Notes: generated from the sequence alone by a model not told the origin. Counted from the stretch's first letter, positions 1-8,236 are shown. The stretch is DNA of 64,000 nucleotides from DATCLS01 sp036563805 (GCA_036563805.1 DATCLS010000010.1:19054-83053), one strand, 5' to 3'. Made by a program: numbers and translations.

Positions 1-3
1 CTC

Positions 4-570
4 ATGGCACAACGCGACAGGTTTGGTGGCCGGTTCGACCAGGTGTTGGCCGCAGCCCGACGCAACGAGCGTTGGGCCTTGGAGGAGATCTTCCGCGCCC
101 TGGGCCCGGTCGTGACCGGCTACCTGCGGCTGCAGGGCAGCCTCGAGCCCGACGACCTGGCCAGCGAGGTGTTCGTCGGCGTGCTCCGCAACCTGCGCCG
201 TTTCGAGGGCGACGAGGCCGCCTTCCGGTCGTGGGTGTTCACGATCGCCCACCGCCGCCTGCTCGACGAGCGCCGGCGCCTGCGCCGCCGCCCGCCGCCC
301 GTGCCGCTGTCCGAGCTGCCGGACGCCCCGGCGCTCGACGACGTCGAGGAGATCGTGGGCCGGTCCCTCGACACGGCCCGGGTCGAGGCGCTGTGCCAGC
401 GGCTGGTCCCCGACCAGCGCGACGTGCTGCTTCTGCGGCTGCTCGGCCACCTCACGGTCGAGGAGGTGGCGGCGACGCTCGGCAAGACGCCGGGGGCGGT
501 GAAGGCCCTCCAGCGCCGGGGTTTCCTGGCGATCGGGCGCCTGGTCGAGCGCGAGGGCGTACCGCTGTGA
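4..570 (+). CDS. ECF-type RNA polymerase sigma factor
   Basis: A 188-residue sigma-70 family protein. Residues about 20-95 match region 2 (acidic DDLASEVFVGVLRNL helix, then an FRSWVFTIAHRRLLDERRR segment that binds the -10 element). Residues about 125-180 match region 4 (LVPDQRDVLLLRLLGHLTVEEVAATLG helix-turn-helix). No regions 1 or 3 are present, as expected for the ECF group. The stop codon overlaps the GTG start of the next gene, so the two are probably co-translated, and that gene looks like its membrane-bound regulator. The ATG at position 4 lies at the window edge, so a start further upstream cannot be excluded. Promoter targets are not predictable from sequence. Confidence 0.85.
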   Translation: MAQRDRFGGRFDQVLAAARRNERWALEEIFRALGPVVTGYLRLQGSLEPDDLASEVFVGVLRNLRRFEGDEAAFRSWVFTIAHRRLLDERRRLRRRPPPVPLSELPDAPALDDVEEIVGRSLDTARVEALCQRLVPDQRDVLLLRLLGHLTVEEVAATLGKTPGAVKALQRRGFLAIGRLVEREGVPL

Positions 571-1439
571 GCGCGTCCGGCGATAACGGGTCCGAGATGC
601 CATCCACCGGACTGCTGGACGACGCGACGATCGAGGCGATCGTGGCGGGCGACGAGGTCGACGCCCGCTTCGAGCAGCTCGTCGCGTTTGTCCGCGACGT
701 GCAGGCCCTGGGCGACGGGCCGCCGCCCCCGCCCTCGCCGGCGCTGGAGGCGGTGCTGGCCGGGCGGACCCGGCCCGGGCTCTGGTCCGGCCGCCGGACG
801 GGTCGGCTCGGGGCCGTCACCGTCCGCGTCGCCGGGCTGGGGGCGGTCGCCAAGATCGGGCTCGGCATCTCGGTGGCGGCGGCCGGCGCCGCTGTTGCGG
901 GCGCGGGCGGGGTGCTCCCCGGGCCGATCGCCGACGACGTGCGCGGGGCCATCGAGGCCGTCACGCCGGTCGAGTTCGGCGGTCCCGGGGCCTCGGACGA
1001 GCCCGCGGGCCGGGACGACCCGGCGCGCTTCGGCGACCGGGTGTCCGCCGACGCCAGAGGGGGGAGCGACGGGGCCCCCGGAGGCGACGGCCGCGAGATC
1101 TTCGACGAGGCGCCCGGGGCCGCGCACCGGCCCGATCACGCCGGCCCGGACGGCCACGGCCCGGACCGGGTGGCCGAGACGCCGGCGGGCACGCGTCCGG
1201 TGGCCCCGTCCGGGGCGACCCAGACGCCGGCCGCCACCGCCCCGGGGCCCGCCGGCGGCGCGCCCCCGGGCGTCACCACGACCACGATCACCGTTCCCGG
1301 CACGACCGCCCCCGGTCCCACCGGGCGAGATCCCGCGGTGCCCACGACCGACACCATCCCGGCGTCGTCCGCCCCGACGCGCGTGGAGGGTCGGGTGGGC
1401 ACCGGCGGTGGAGGCAGCTCCGCCGTACCGGGAGGCTGA
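567..1439 (+). CDS. Putative membrane anti-sigma factor, Pro/Thr-rich exterior
   Basis: A 290-residue protein starting at a GTG whose bases overlap the TGA of the sigma gene (GTGA overlap). The first ~85 residues are cytosolic-looking and include an acidic helical segment (LLDDATIEAIVAGDEVDARF), followed by basic residues. One hydrophobic Gly/Ala-rich segment at about residues 90-116 could span the membrane. The remaining ~170 residues are low-complexity, rich in Gly, Pro, Asp and Thr, including a TTTTITVPGTTAPGPT stretch typical of exported linkers. I see no zinc-binding HxxxCxxC anti-sigma motif. The role as anti-sigma factor is inferred from coupling to the sigma gene and from topology, not from a recognised domain. 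Confidence 0.6.
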   Translation: MSASGDNGSEMPSTGLLDDATIEAIVAGDEVDARFEQLVAFVRDVQALGDGPPPPPSPALEAVLAGRTRPGLWSGRRTGRLGAVTVRVAGLGAVAKIGLGISVAAAGAAVAGAGGVLPGPIADDVRGAIEAVTPVEFGGPGASDEPAGRDDPARFGDRVSADARGGSDGAPGGDGREIFDEAPGAAHRPDHAGPDGHGPDRVAETPAGTRPVAPSGATQTPAATAPGPAGGAPPGVTTTTITVPGTTAPGPTGRDPAVPTTDTIPASSAPTRVEGRVGTGGGGSSAVPGG

Positions 1440-1467
1440 GCGGCCGGTTCCCCTAGCACCGGCCGCT
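1439..1467 (+). terminator. Hairpin after the sigma/anti-sigma pair
   Basis: Arms AGCGGCCGGT (1439-1448) and ACCGGCCGCT (1458-1467) pair perfectly over 10 bp with a 9-nt loop, starting on the last base of the anti-sigma stop codon. There is no T-run. The next gene is convergent, so a bidirectional terminator is likely. Confidence 0.5.
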
Positions 1468-1602
1468 CGCCACCGTGGGGCCTCCGGCCCGGCTGATGTC
1501 ACCGCAGCCGGGCCGGACGGTCCCCGGGACGGGCACGCGGTCCGCGCCGGACGGCAACTCGGGCCCGACGTCCCGGGATCCGGCCGACGATGCCGGCCCG
1601 CC

Positions 1603-2922
1603 TCAGCGCACGGCGCCCAGCACGACCCACCGGTCGCCGGCGAAGCGGGCCAGCAGCGACCCCGCCCGCGTCGCCATGAGCAGGCCGAGCGCCGCCCACA
1701 GCCAGCCGATCCCGGCCCCGGTGGCCAGGACGGCCAGGGCGGCCGGCACGAACACGGCGGCCGCCCCGGCCATGGCCCAGGCCAGGAACCGCATGTCGCC
1801 GGCGCCGATGAGCACGCCGTCGAGCACGAACGCCACGGCGTTCACCGGCTGGAGGCCGGCCACCCACAGCAGCAGGAAGCCGGCCAGCGCCACCACCTCG
1901 GGGTCGTCGCTGAACAGGTGGGGGAGCCAGGGGCGGGCCAGCGCCACCGCCGCGCCGGCCATCACGCCGGCGGCGACGCCCAGCTCGATCATGCGGCGGC
2001 CGGCCGCCCGGGCCCCCTCGGCGTCCCCGGCGCCCAGCGCGTGGCCCACCAGCGTCTGCCCGGCGATGGCGATGGCGTCCAGCGCCAGGCCCAGGAACCC
2101 CCAGATCTCGAACGCCACCTGGTGGGCGGCCACGTCGACCGGCCCGATGCGGGTGGCCACCGCGGTCGTGACCACCAGCGCGGTCCGCAGCGCCGCCGTG
2201 CGGACCAGCAGGTCGCGGCCCACCCGGGCCAGCTCCCGCAGGCGGTGGGGGTCCGGCCTCCGCGGCGTCCCCAGCCGCCGGGCGGCGCCCAGCACGAGCC
2301 GCAGGTAGACGGCGGCGCCGCCCACCTGGGCCACGACGGTGGCCAGCGCCGAGGCCCCGATGCCCTGGTCGAAGCCGTAGATGAGGACCACCTCGAGGCC
2401 CAGGTTGACGAGGGCGGTGCCGACGGCGACGGCCAGCGGCGTCCGGGTGTCCTTGACGCCCCGCAGGTAGCCGGTGCCGGCCAGCATCACCAGGATCGGG
2501 GGCACGCCGACCAGGCTGATCCGCAGGTAGACGAGCGCGTTGGCCCGCACCGTCCCCTCCGCCCCGACGAGGTCGACCAGGGCGCCGCTCAGCGGGTAGC
2601 CGACCGCGGCGAGGGCGACCCCGACGCCGGCCGCCAGCCACAGCGACTGGACGGCCACCAGCGCCGCCTCCCGCCCGTGCCCGGCCCCCAGCAGCCGGCT
2701 GACCGAGGCCGTCGTCCCGTAGGCCAGGACGATGAACATGGCGTGCAGGGTGAGCAGCACGCTGGACGCCACGGCCAGGCCGCCGAGCTGGGGCGTGCCC
2801 AGGTGCCCGACGATGGCCGTGTCGGTGAGGACGTACACGGGCTCCGCGATCAGCGCCCCGAACGCGGGGATCGCGAGCCGGGCGATCTCGCGGTCGGCCG
2901 GATCTCGGAGGCGACCACGCAT
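1603..2922 (-). CDS. MATE family multidrug efflux transporter
   Basis: A 439-residue polytopic membrane protein of the MATE/DinF type, which exports organic cations and drugs using H+ or Na+ gradients. The N-terminus (REIARLAIPAFGALIAEPVYVLTDTAIVGHLG) is the family signature, and hydrophobic segments run through the whole length in two similar halves. The reading frame stays open upstream into ilvD, but the ATG at 2922 is chosen because family homology starts right there and the extension would lie inside ilvD. It is divergent from ilvD with only 22 bp between the start codons. Substrate unknown. Confidence 0.85.
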   Translation of the reverse strand: MRGRLRDPADREIARLAIPAFGALIAEPVYVLTDTAIVGHLGTPQLGGLAVASSVLLTLHAMFIVLAYGTTASVSRLLGAGHGREAALVAVQSLWLAAGVGVALAAVGYPLSGALVDLVGAEGTVRANALVYLRISLVGVPPILVMLAGTGYLRGVKDTRTPLAVAVGTALVNLGLEVVLIYGFDQGIGASALATVVAQVGGAAVYLRLVLGAARRLGTPRRPDPHRLRELARVGRDLLVRTAALRTALVVTTAVATRIGPVDVAAHQVAFEIWGFLGLALDAIAIAGQTLVGHALGAGDAEGARAAGRRMIELGVAAGVMAGAAVALARPWLPHLFSDDPEVVALAGFLLLWVAGLQPVNAVAFVLDGVLIGAGDMRFLAWAMAGAAAVFVPAALAVLATGAGIGWLWAALGLLMATRAGSLLARFAGDRWVVLGAVR

Positions 2923-2944
2923 CGTGGGGCGTAGTCTTCCCCGG

Positions 2945-4657
2945 ATGGTTGAGCAGACAGAAGGCGACTCGACGGAGAGCCGCGTGTCGATCAAGCCGCG
3001 GAGCCACGAGGTCACCGAGGGGTTCGAGCGTGCGCCCGCTCGGGCGATGCTCCGGGCCATCGGCATGACCGACGACGACTGGGGCAAACCCCAGGTCGGC
3101 GTCTGCTCCTCCTGGAACGAGGTCACGCCGTGCAACCTGCCGCTCGACCGCCTGGCCAAGCGGTGCAAGGACGGCGTCAAGGACGCCGGCGGCTTCCCCA
3201 TCGAGTTCACGACGATCGCCGTCAGCGACGGCATCTCGATGGGTCACGAGGGCATGCGCGCCTCGCTCGTGTCCCGCGAGATCATCGCCGACTCGGTCGA
3301 GACCGTCATGCACGCCGAGCGGCTCGACGCCCTCGTGACGTTCGCCGGCTGCGACAAGTCGCTGCCCGGCATGCTCATGGCCGCCGCCCGCATCAACGTG
3401 CCGTCGGTCTTCCTCTACGGCGGGTCGATCCTCCCCGGCCACCACAACGGCCAGGCCCTCGACATCGTCAGCGTGTTCGAGGCGGTGGGCGCCCACGCCG
3501 CCGGCACGATGTCGGCCGAGAACCTCGACGCCATCGAGCGCAACGCCTGCCCGACCGAGGGCTCGTGCGCGGGCATGTTCACCGCCAACACGATGGCGTC
3601 GGTGGCCGAGGCGCTCGGCATGTCGCTGCCGGGCTCGGCGTCGGCCCCGGCCGTCGACCGCCGACGCGACGACTTCGCCCGGGCCTCGGGCCGGGCCGTG
3701 GTCGAGCTGGTGCGCCAGGGCATCCGGCCCCGGCAGATCCTCACCAAGGAGGCGTTCGAGAACGCCATCGCCGTGGTCATGGCGCTGGGCGGCTCGACCA
3801 ACGCCGTCCTCCATCTGATGGCCATCGCCAACGAGGCGCGGGTCGACCTCGAGCTCGACGACTTCAACCGGATCGCGTCCAAGGTCCCGCACATCGCCGA
3901 CACCAAGCCCGGCGGCAAGTACCACATGACCGACATCGACCGGGTGGGCGGCATCCCGGTGGTCATGGCCCACCTGCTCGACGCCGGCCTGCTGCACGGC
4001 GACTGCCTGACCGTCACCGGCAGGACCGTGCGCGAGAACCTCGACGCCATCGACGCGCCGGCGCCCGACGGCGAGGTCATCCACCGGCTCGACTATCCGA
4101 TCCACGACATCGGCGGCATCGCGGTGCTGTCCGGGTCGCTGGCGCCCAAGGGCGCGGTGGTCAAAGTGGCCGGCATCACGACCGACCGCTTCGAGGGCAC
4201 CGCCCGGGTGTTCGACGGCGAGGACGGCGCCATGGAGGCGATCCTGTCGGGCTCGATCGAGCCGGGCACCGTCGTGGTCATCCGCTACGAGGGCCCCAAG
4301 GGCGGCCCCGGCATGCGCGAGATGCTGGCCGTCACCGGCGCCATGAAGGGCGCCGGGCGGGGGGCCGACTGCGCCCTCGTGACCGACGGCCGGTTCTCCG
4401 GCGGGACGCACGGGTTCTGCGTGGGCCATGTGGCCCCCGAGGCCGTCGACGGCGGCCCCATCGCCTTCGTGCGCGACGGCGACCGCATCGTGATCGACGT
4501 CAACGCCAAGTCGATCGACCTGCTGGTCGACGACCTGGAGATGCGCCGCCGCAAGGGCGACTGGAAGCTGCCCGAGCCACGGTACACGTCGGGCGTGTTG
4601 GCCAAGTACGCCCGCCTGGCCACCGGCGCCGAGCGGGGGGCCATCACCGAGCCGTGA
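2945..4657 (+). CDS. ilvD: Dihydroxy-acid dehydratase
   Basis: A 570-residue IlvD/Edd family enzyme that dehydrates 2,3-dihydroxy-isovalerate and its methyl-valerate analogue to the 2-keto acids, the third step of valine and isoleucine synthesis. The N-terminus SIKPRSHEVTEGFERAPARAMLRAIG is typical. Iron-sulfur ligand cysteines are visible in TPCNLPLDRLAK, AGCDKSLPGML and CPTEGSCAGMFTANTM, and the C-terminal GRFSGGTHGFCVGHVAPEA motif is intact. The ATG at 2945 is taken as the start; a GTG at 2984 is an alternative. It stands alone, divergent from the MATE gene, with no leader peptide, unlike the other ilv/leu blocks in this window. Confidence 0.96.
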   Translation: MVEQTEGDSTESRVSIKPRSHEVTEGFERAPARAMLRAIGMTDDDWGKPQVGVCSSWNEVTPCNLPLDRLAKRCKDGVKDAGGFPIEFTTIAVSDGISMGHEGMRASLVSREIIADSVETVMHAERLDALVTFAGCDKSLPGMLMAAARINVPSVFLYGGSILPGHHNGQALDIVSVFEAVGAHAAGTMSAENLDAIERNACPTEGSCAGMFTANTMASVAEALGMSLPGSASAPAVDRRRDDFARASGRAVVELVRQGIRPRQILTKEAFENAIAVVMALGGSTNAVLHLMAIANEARVDLELDDFNRIASKVPHIADTKPGGKYHMTDIDRVGGIPVVMAHLLDAGLLHGDCLTVTGRTVRENLDAIDAPAPDGEVIHRLDYPIHDIGGIAVLSGSLAPKGAVVKVAGITTDRFEGTARVFDGEDGAMEAILSGSIEPGTVVVIRYEGPKGGPGMREMLAVTGAMKGAGRGADCALVTDGRFSGGTHGFCVGHVAPEAVDGGPIAFVRDGDRIVIDVNAKSIDLLVDDLEMRRRKGDWKLPEPRYTSGVLAKYARLATGAERGAITEP

Positions 4658-4664
4658 CGCCGTC

Positions 4665-4697
4665 GGGCCGCCGGGCGGGGACCCCGCCCGGCGGCCC
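4665..4697. terminator. Strong hairpin between convergent ilvD and DinB-like gene
   Basis: A perfect 16-bp inverted repeat centred on A4681: left arm GGGCCGCCGGGCGGGG, right arm CCCCGCCCGGCGGCCC. It starts 8 bp after the ilvD stop and lies before the stop of the convergent gene, so it probably ends transcription from both sides. No T-tract. Confidence 0.7.
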
Positions 4698-4730
4698 CCG
4701 GCCAACCGGCACGCCGATCCTGCGCGCCGC

Positions 4731-5294
4731 TCAGCCGCGTTCGGGGTGGCGGTGGGCGTACAGGTCGCGTAGCAGCGCCACCTCGGCGAGGTGGTGGATC
4801 ACCTCGCGGTGGATGTGGAGCACGAGCGTGGCGTACGACCGGTCGGCGTACGGTCCCTCGGCCGGGCCGACCGGCTGGGCTAGCCGATCGGCGTCGAGCC
4901 CCCGCACGCCGGCCATCCACCGGCCGTAAGCGTCGTCGAGCAGGGCCAGGGCCCCGGCGGCCGTGCCCGGCCAGTCGGTCGTGGCGTAGTCCACGGGCGG
5001 GCCGCCGAAGTGGGCGGCGTTGCGGGTGCCCAGCACCCCGACGATCACGTGGCCCAGCCGCCAGGCGATGGTGGTGACCGGGGCCGGCTCGGGCGTCGGG
5101 TACTCCCAGTCGATGACCAGGTCGCCGGCGCCCGCTGCCTGGGCGGTCTCGGCCTGGTGGCGGGGCCGGACGTTCCACGCCCCGGGCACCGGCTCCCACC
5201 GGTACTCGTCGTCGGTCAGGCCCTCGAGGCGGGGGCGGGCCTGGAGCTCCCAGTGCTCGGTGAGCTGGGCGAGCAGTTCGGCGTTCCAATCCAT
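4731..5294 (-). CDS. DinB-like four-helix protein
   Basis: A 187-residue protein resembling the DinB/DUF664 superfamily: four long helices, WNAELLAQLTEHWELQARPRLEGLTDDEY at the start, a DWPGTAAGALALLDDAYGRWMAGVRGL segment and a late HIHREVIHHLAEVALLRDLY helix. The histidines in HREVIHHLAE and in RLGHVIVGVLG correspond to the metal-site histidines of this superfamily, which includes metal-dependent transferases (mycothiol or bacillithiol linked) and many members of unknown function. It is divergent from a WYL regulator with a perfect palindrome in the 40-bp gap, so it is probably a target of that regulator. Precise reaction unknown. Confidence 0.7.
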   Translation of the reverse strand: MDWNAELLAQLTEHWELQARPRLEGLTDDEYRWEPVPGAWNVRPRHQAETAQAAGAGDLVIDWEYPTPEPAPVTTIAWRLGHVIVGVLGTRNAAHFGGPPVDYATTDWPGTAAGALALLDDAYGRWMAGVRGLDADRLAQPVGPAEGPYADRSYATLVLHIHREVIHHLAEVALLRDLYAHRHPERG

Positions 5295-5311
5295 GGGGCT
5301 TGCCTACCGCT

Positions 5312-5338
5312 CCATGCGGACAGATTCTGTCCGCATGG
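5312..5338. promoter_or_regulatory. Perfect 27-bp palindrome, likely operator of the WYL regulator
   Basis: Left arm CCATGCGGACAG (5312-5323), spacer ATT, right arm CTGTCCGCATGG (5327-5338): 12-bp arms without a mismatch. It lies 17 bp from the DinB-like start and overlaps the regulator's own ATG at 5335, so a bound dimer could repress both genes. A second in-frame ATG (5314) lies in the left arm. Confidence 0.7.
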
Positions 5339-6273
5339 CCGCGCCATCCCGACTCCTGCGCCTCCTGTCGCTCCTCCAGCAGCGGGCGAGCTGGTCGGGA
5401 CCCGAGCTGGCCGAGCGGCTGGGCGTCACCACCCGCACGTTGCGGCGCGACGTCGACCGGCTGCGGGCGCTCGGATACCGGGTCGACGCCGAGCCCGGGG
5501 TGGCGGGCGGCTACCGGTTGGGCATCGGCGCCGCCGTCCCGCCGCTGGTGCTCGACGACGACGAGGCCACCGCCATCGCCCTCGCCCTCGGGGCCTGGTC
5601 CCGCGGTGCGCTGGCCGGGCTCGAGCAGCCGGCCCGCTCGGCGCTGGCCAAGCTCGACCGGGTGCTGCCGCCGCGGGTGCGGGCCCGGGTCGAGGCCGTC
5701 AGCCGGGCCACCCTGCCGATCGGCGGCTTCGATGCCGTCGCTCCCGACGTGCTCGTGCGGCTGGCCCGGGCCGCGGCCGAGCAGGAGCGGCTGCGCATCG
5801 CCTACGTCGACCGGGCCGACCGGCGGACCGAGCGCCGCGTCGACCCCTACCGCCTGGTCCCTACCGGGCGGCGCTGGTACCTGGTGGCGTGGGACGTCGA
5901 CCGGGCCGCGTGGCGCACGTTCCGGGCCGACCGGGTGGCCGAGGTCGCCGCCACCGGCCACCGGTTCGAGCTCGACGACCCGCCCGACGCCGCCGAGCTG
6001 GTCACCCGGGCCAGCGGGGTGGCGCCCTACCCGCACGTCGCCCGGGTCGTGTTCGCCACCACCCCCGACGACCTGGCGGCCCGGGTGCCGCCGACGGTCG
6101 GCCTGGTCGAGGACCACCCCGACGGCTCCCTGCTCACGGTCGGAGCCAACGACCTGGCCAGCCTGGCCGGGCACCTGGTCGCCCTCGACCTGCCGTTCAC
6201 GGTGCTGGAGCCGCCCGAGCTGGTCGACCTGCTCCGCCGCCTCGCCGGGCGGCTGGCATCCACCTTGCCCTAG
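5335..6273 (+). CDS. YafY-type HTH/WYL-domain transcriptional regulator
   Basis: A 312-residue regulator. Residues about 1-60 form a DeoR-type winged helix (LLRLLSLLQQRASWSGPELAERLGVTTRTLRRDVDRLRALGYRV, then the GVAGGYRLG wing). Residues about 135-210 form a WYL domain (LRIAYVDRADRRTERRVDPYRLVPTGRRWYLVAWDVDRAAWRTFRADRV), which in this family senses ligands or nucleic acids. A C-terminal WCX-like extension follows. The start could be ATG 5335 or ATG 5314; both lie in the palindrome, and homology starts just after 5335. Its divergent partner is a DinB-like protein, a pairing often seen for this family. Autoregulation is inferred from the palindrome on the start codon. Confidence 0.85.
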   Translation: MAAPSRLLRLLSLLQQRASWSGPELAERLGVTTRTLRRDVDRLRALGYRVDAEPGVAGGYRLGIGAAVPPLVLDDDEATAIALALGAWSRGALAGLEQPARSALAKLDRVLPPRVRARVEAVSRATLPIGGFDAVAPDVLVRLARAAAEQERLRIAYVDRADRRTERRVDPYRLVPTGRRWYLVAWDVDRAAWRTFRADRVAEVAATGHRFELDDPPDAAELVTRASGVAPYPHVARVVFATTPDDLAARVPPTVGLVEDHPDGSLLTVGANDLASLAGHLVALDLPFTVLEPPELVDLLRRLAGRLASTLP

Positions 6274-6294
6274 GTCGGCGCGGCGCGCGAAGCT
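6265..6294 (+). promoter_or_regulatory. Putative promoter of the ilvB leader
   Basis: TTGCCC (6265-6270), an 18-bp spacer and GAAGCT (6289-6294) lie so that transcription would start at or within a few bases of the leader ATG at 6304. The hexamers are weak alone; the call rests on the matching geometry at the leuA and leuB leaders. Confidence 0.4.
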
Positions 6295-6303
6295 CTCCGT
6301 TCG

Positions 6304-6342
6304 ATGCAGCGCTTCCGCCACGTGCTCGTAATGCTCGCTTAG
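6304..6342 (+). CDS. ilvB leader peptide MQRFRHVLVMLA
   Basis: A 12-codon ORF, ATG to TAG, encoding Met-Gln-Arg-Phe-Arg-His-Val-Leu-Val-Met-Leu-Ala. Val-Leu-Val-Met-Leu just before the stop is the kind of regulatory codon run used in branched-chain attenuators. One Val codon is GTA, uncommon in this GC-rich DNA. No convincing Shine-Dalgarno precedes the ATG, so a leaderless transcript is likely. The stop codon overlaps the left arm of the first hairpin. Ribosome stalling here under Val/Leu shortage would couple amino acid supply to ilvBNC transcription. Confidence 0.75.
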   Translation: MQRFRHVLVMLA

Positions 6343-6405
6343 CGCACGCCGGTTCTACCCGCGTGCGCTTTTCCGGCCTCCCCGACGGGAGGTCGTTTCA
6401 GTTTT
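6341..6405 (+). promoter_or_regulatory. Transcription attenuator upstream of ilvB
   Basis: Hairpin 1: AGCGCACGC (6341-6349) pairs with GCGTGCGCT (6361-6369), 9 bp, followed by TTTT. Hairpin 2: CCTCCC (6377-6382) pairs with GGGAGG (6387-6392), loop CGAC, followed by TCGTTTCAGTTTT. The order of leader peptide, stop-codon hairpin and T-tailed hairpin matches the leuA and leuB leaders. I could not find a strong alternative (antiterminator) pairing by eye here. Confidence 0.65.
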
Positions 6406-6479
6406 CGCCCAGCCTTCCCCCAGCCCGTCCTCCACTCGCACCGCACACCGCACACCCATCGCCTACAGGGAGCCCGGCC

Positions 6480-8234
6480 ATGCAGATGAACGGCGGCCAA
6501 GCCTTGATGAAAGCCCTCGAGATGGAGGGCGTCGACGTGATGTTCGGCCTGCCCGGCGGCGCCATCCTCCCGGTGTACGACCCGATCATCGACAGCCCGA
6601 TCCGGCACGTCCTCGTGCGCCACGAGCAGGGCGCTGGCCACATGGCCGAGGGCTACGCCCACGCCACCGGCCGCCCGGGCGTGTGCATGGTGACGTCGGG
6701 CCCGGCGGCCACCAACGTCGTGACGCCGCTGTGCGACGCCTACATGGACTCGATCCCGATGGTGTGCATCACCGGGCAGGTCCCGTTCTCGGCCATCGGC
6801 ACCGACGCCTTCCAGGAGTGCGACACGGTCGGCATCACCCGGTCGGTCACCAAGCACAACGAGCTCATCACCGAGGCCCAGGACATCCCGCTGGCGGTCC
6901 GCCAGGCGTTCCACCTGGCCACGACCGGCCGGCCCGGCCCGGTGCTGCTCGACATCCCCAAGGACATCGTCGATCCCCAGAACCCCCGCTCGACGCTCGA
7001 GTGGTACTGGCCGAGCGACCGCGACGTCGAGACGAGCCTGCCCGGCTACCGGCCCAACACCAAGGGCCACCCCAAGATGATCCGGCAGGCGGCCGAGCTG
7101 ATCCTCCAGGCCCACCGCCCGGTCATCTACGCCGGCGGCGGCATCCTCAAGGCCCGGGCGGCCGAGGCGCTGCGCGAGCTGGCCGAGCTGTGCGACATCT
7201 ACGTCGTCACCACGCTGATGGCCCGCGGCGCCTTCCCCGACGACCACCCGCTGTGCCTGGGCATGCCGGGCATGCACGGCAACTACACGGCGGTCACGTC
7301 GATGCAGCAGAGCGACCTGCTCATCGCCCTGGGCAGCCGCTTCGACGACCGGGTCACGGGCAAGGTCGACGCGTTCGCCCCCGACGCCCGCATCATCCAC
7401 GTCGACATCGACCCGGCCGAGCTGGGCAAGGTCCGCCGGCCCGACGTGCCGATCGTCGGCGACTGCCGGCTCGTCATCGAGGAGCTGGTCACCGCCGTGC
7501 GCGACCTGCTCGAGGGCGGCGCCGCCTTCCCCGACCGCTCGGCCTGGAAGCAGACGCTGTCGGGCTGGCAGGAGAGGTACCCGCTCACCTACCAGCAGTC
7601 CGAGCCGGGCGAGGCCCTCAAGCCCCAGTTCGTGCTCGAGCGGCTGCGCAACGCCAACGACGACGACACCATCGTCGTCGCCGGCGTCGGTCAGCACCAG
7701 ATGTGGACCAGCCAGTACTGGCGGTTCAACAAGCCCTACACGTTCGTGAACTCGGGCGGCCTGGGCACGATGGGCTTCGCCGTCCCGGCCGCCATCGGCG
7801 CCAAGGTCGGCCGCCCCGACCGGACCGTGTGGGCGGTCGACGGCGACGGCTGCTTCCAGATGACCGCCCAGGAGCTGGTCACCGCGGCCAGCGAGCGCAT
7901 CCCGGTCAAGGTGGCGATCCTCAACAACGCCTACCTGGGCATGGTGCGCCAATGGCAGGAGATGTTCTACGACGAGCGGTACAGCGAGGTGTACCTCTCG
8001 CCCGACCTGCCCGACTACAAGCTGTGGGCCGAGGCCATGGGGTGCGTCGGCCTGCGCGTCGAGTCGCCGGAGGAGGTCGACGCGGCCATCCAGAAGGCGA
8101 ACGAGATCGACGACCGCCCGGTCGTCATCGACTTCCGCACCGACAGCCGCGAGAAGGTCTACCCGATGGTCCCGGCCGGTGCGCCCAACGACAACATCAT
8201 CGTGGACCCGTCCCAGGGCGAAGGGGGTCGCTGA
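6480..8234 (+). CDS. ilvB: Acetolactate synthase large (catalytic) subunit
   Basis: A 584-residue ThDP-dependent acetohydroxyacid synthase. It condenses two pyruvates, or pyruvate plus 2-ketobutyrate, as the first shared step of valine, leucine and isoleucine synthesis. Domains run in order: N-terminal ThDP pyrimidine-binding (GLPGGAILPVYDPI, with the catalytic Glu in VRHEQGAGHMAEGYA), central FAD-type domain (residues about 200-330), C-terminal ThDP pyrophosphate-binding domain with GDGCFQMTAQEL and NNAYLGMVRQWQ. The start ATG at 6480 follows an AGGGAG ribosome site; a second ATG at 6486 is possible. It is followed 2 bp later by ilvN and sits behind a leader peptide and attenuator. Confidence 0.96.
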   Translation: MQMNGGQALMKALEMEGVDVMFGLPGGAILPVYDPIIDSPIRHVLVRHEQGAGHMAEGYAHATGRPGVCMVTSGPAATNVVTPLCDAYMDSIPMVCITGQVPFSAIGTDAFQECDTVGITRSVTKHNELITEAQDIPLAVRQAFHLATTGRPGPVLLDIPKDIVDPQNPRSTLEWYWPSDRDVETSLPGYRPNTKGHPKMIRQAAELILQAHRPVIYAGGGILKARAAEALRELAELCDIYVVTTLMARGAFPDDHPLCLGMPGMHGNYTAVTSMQQSDLLIALGSRFDDRVTGKVDAFAPDARIIHVDIDPAELGKVRRPDVPIVGDCRLVIEELVTAVRDLLEGGAAFPDRSAWKQTLSGWQERYPLTYQQSEPGEALKPQFVLERLRNANDDDTIVVAGVGQHQMWTSQYWRFNKPYTFVNSGGLGTMGFAVPAAIGAKVGRPDRTVWAVDGDGCFQMTAQELVTAASERIPVKVAILNNAYLGMVRQWQEMFYDERYSEVYLSPDLPDYKLWAEAMGCVGLRVESPEEVDAAIQKANEIDDRPVVIDFRTDSREKVYPMVPAGAPNDNIIVDPSQGEGGR

Positions 8235-8236
8235 CC

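Noticed and set aside
1499..4705. A 1068-codon minus-strand frame through ilvD and MATE
   Set aside because: Composition bias only; its translation has no recognisable domain and conflicts with two well-supported genes.
6274..6479. T-box or other riboswitch upstream of ilvB
   Set aside because: No T-box sequence or long structured leader; a leader peptide with two hairpins explains the region better.
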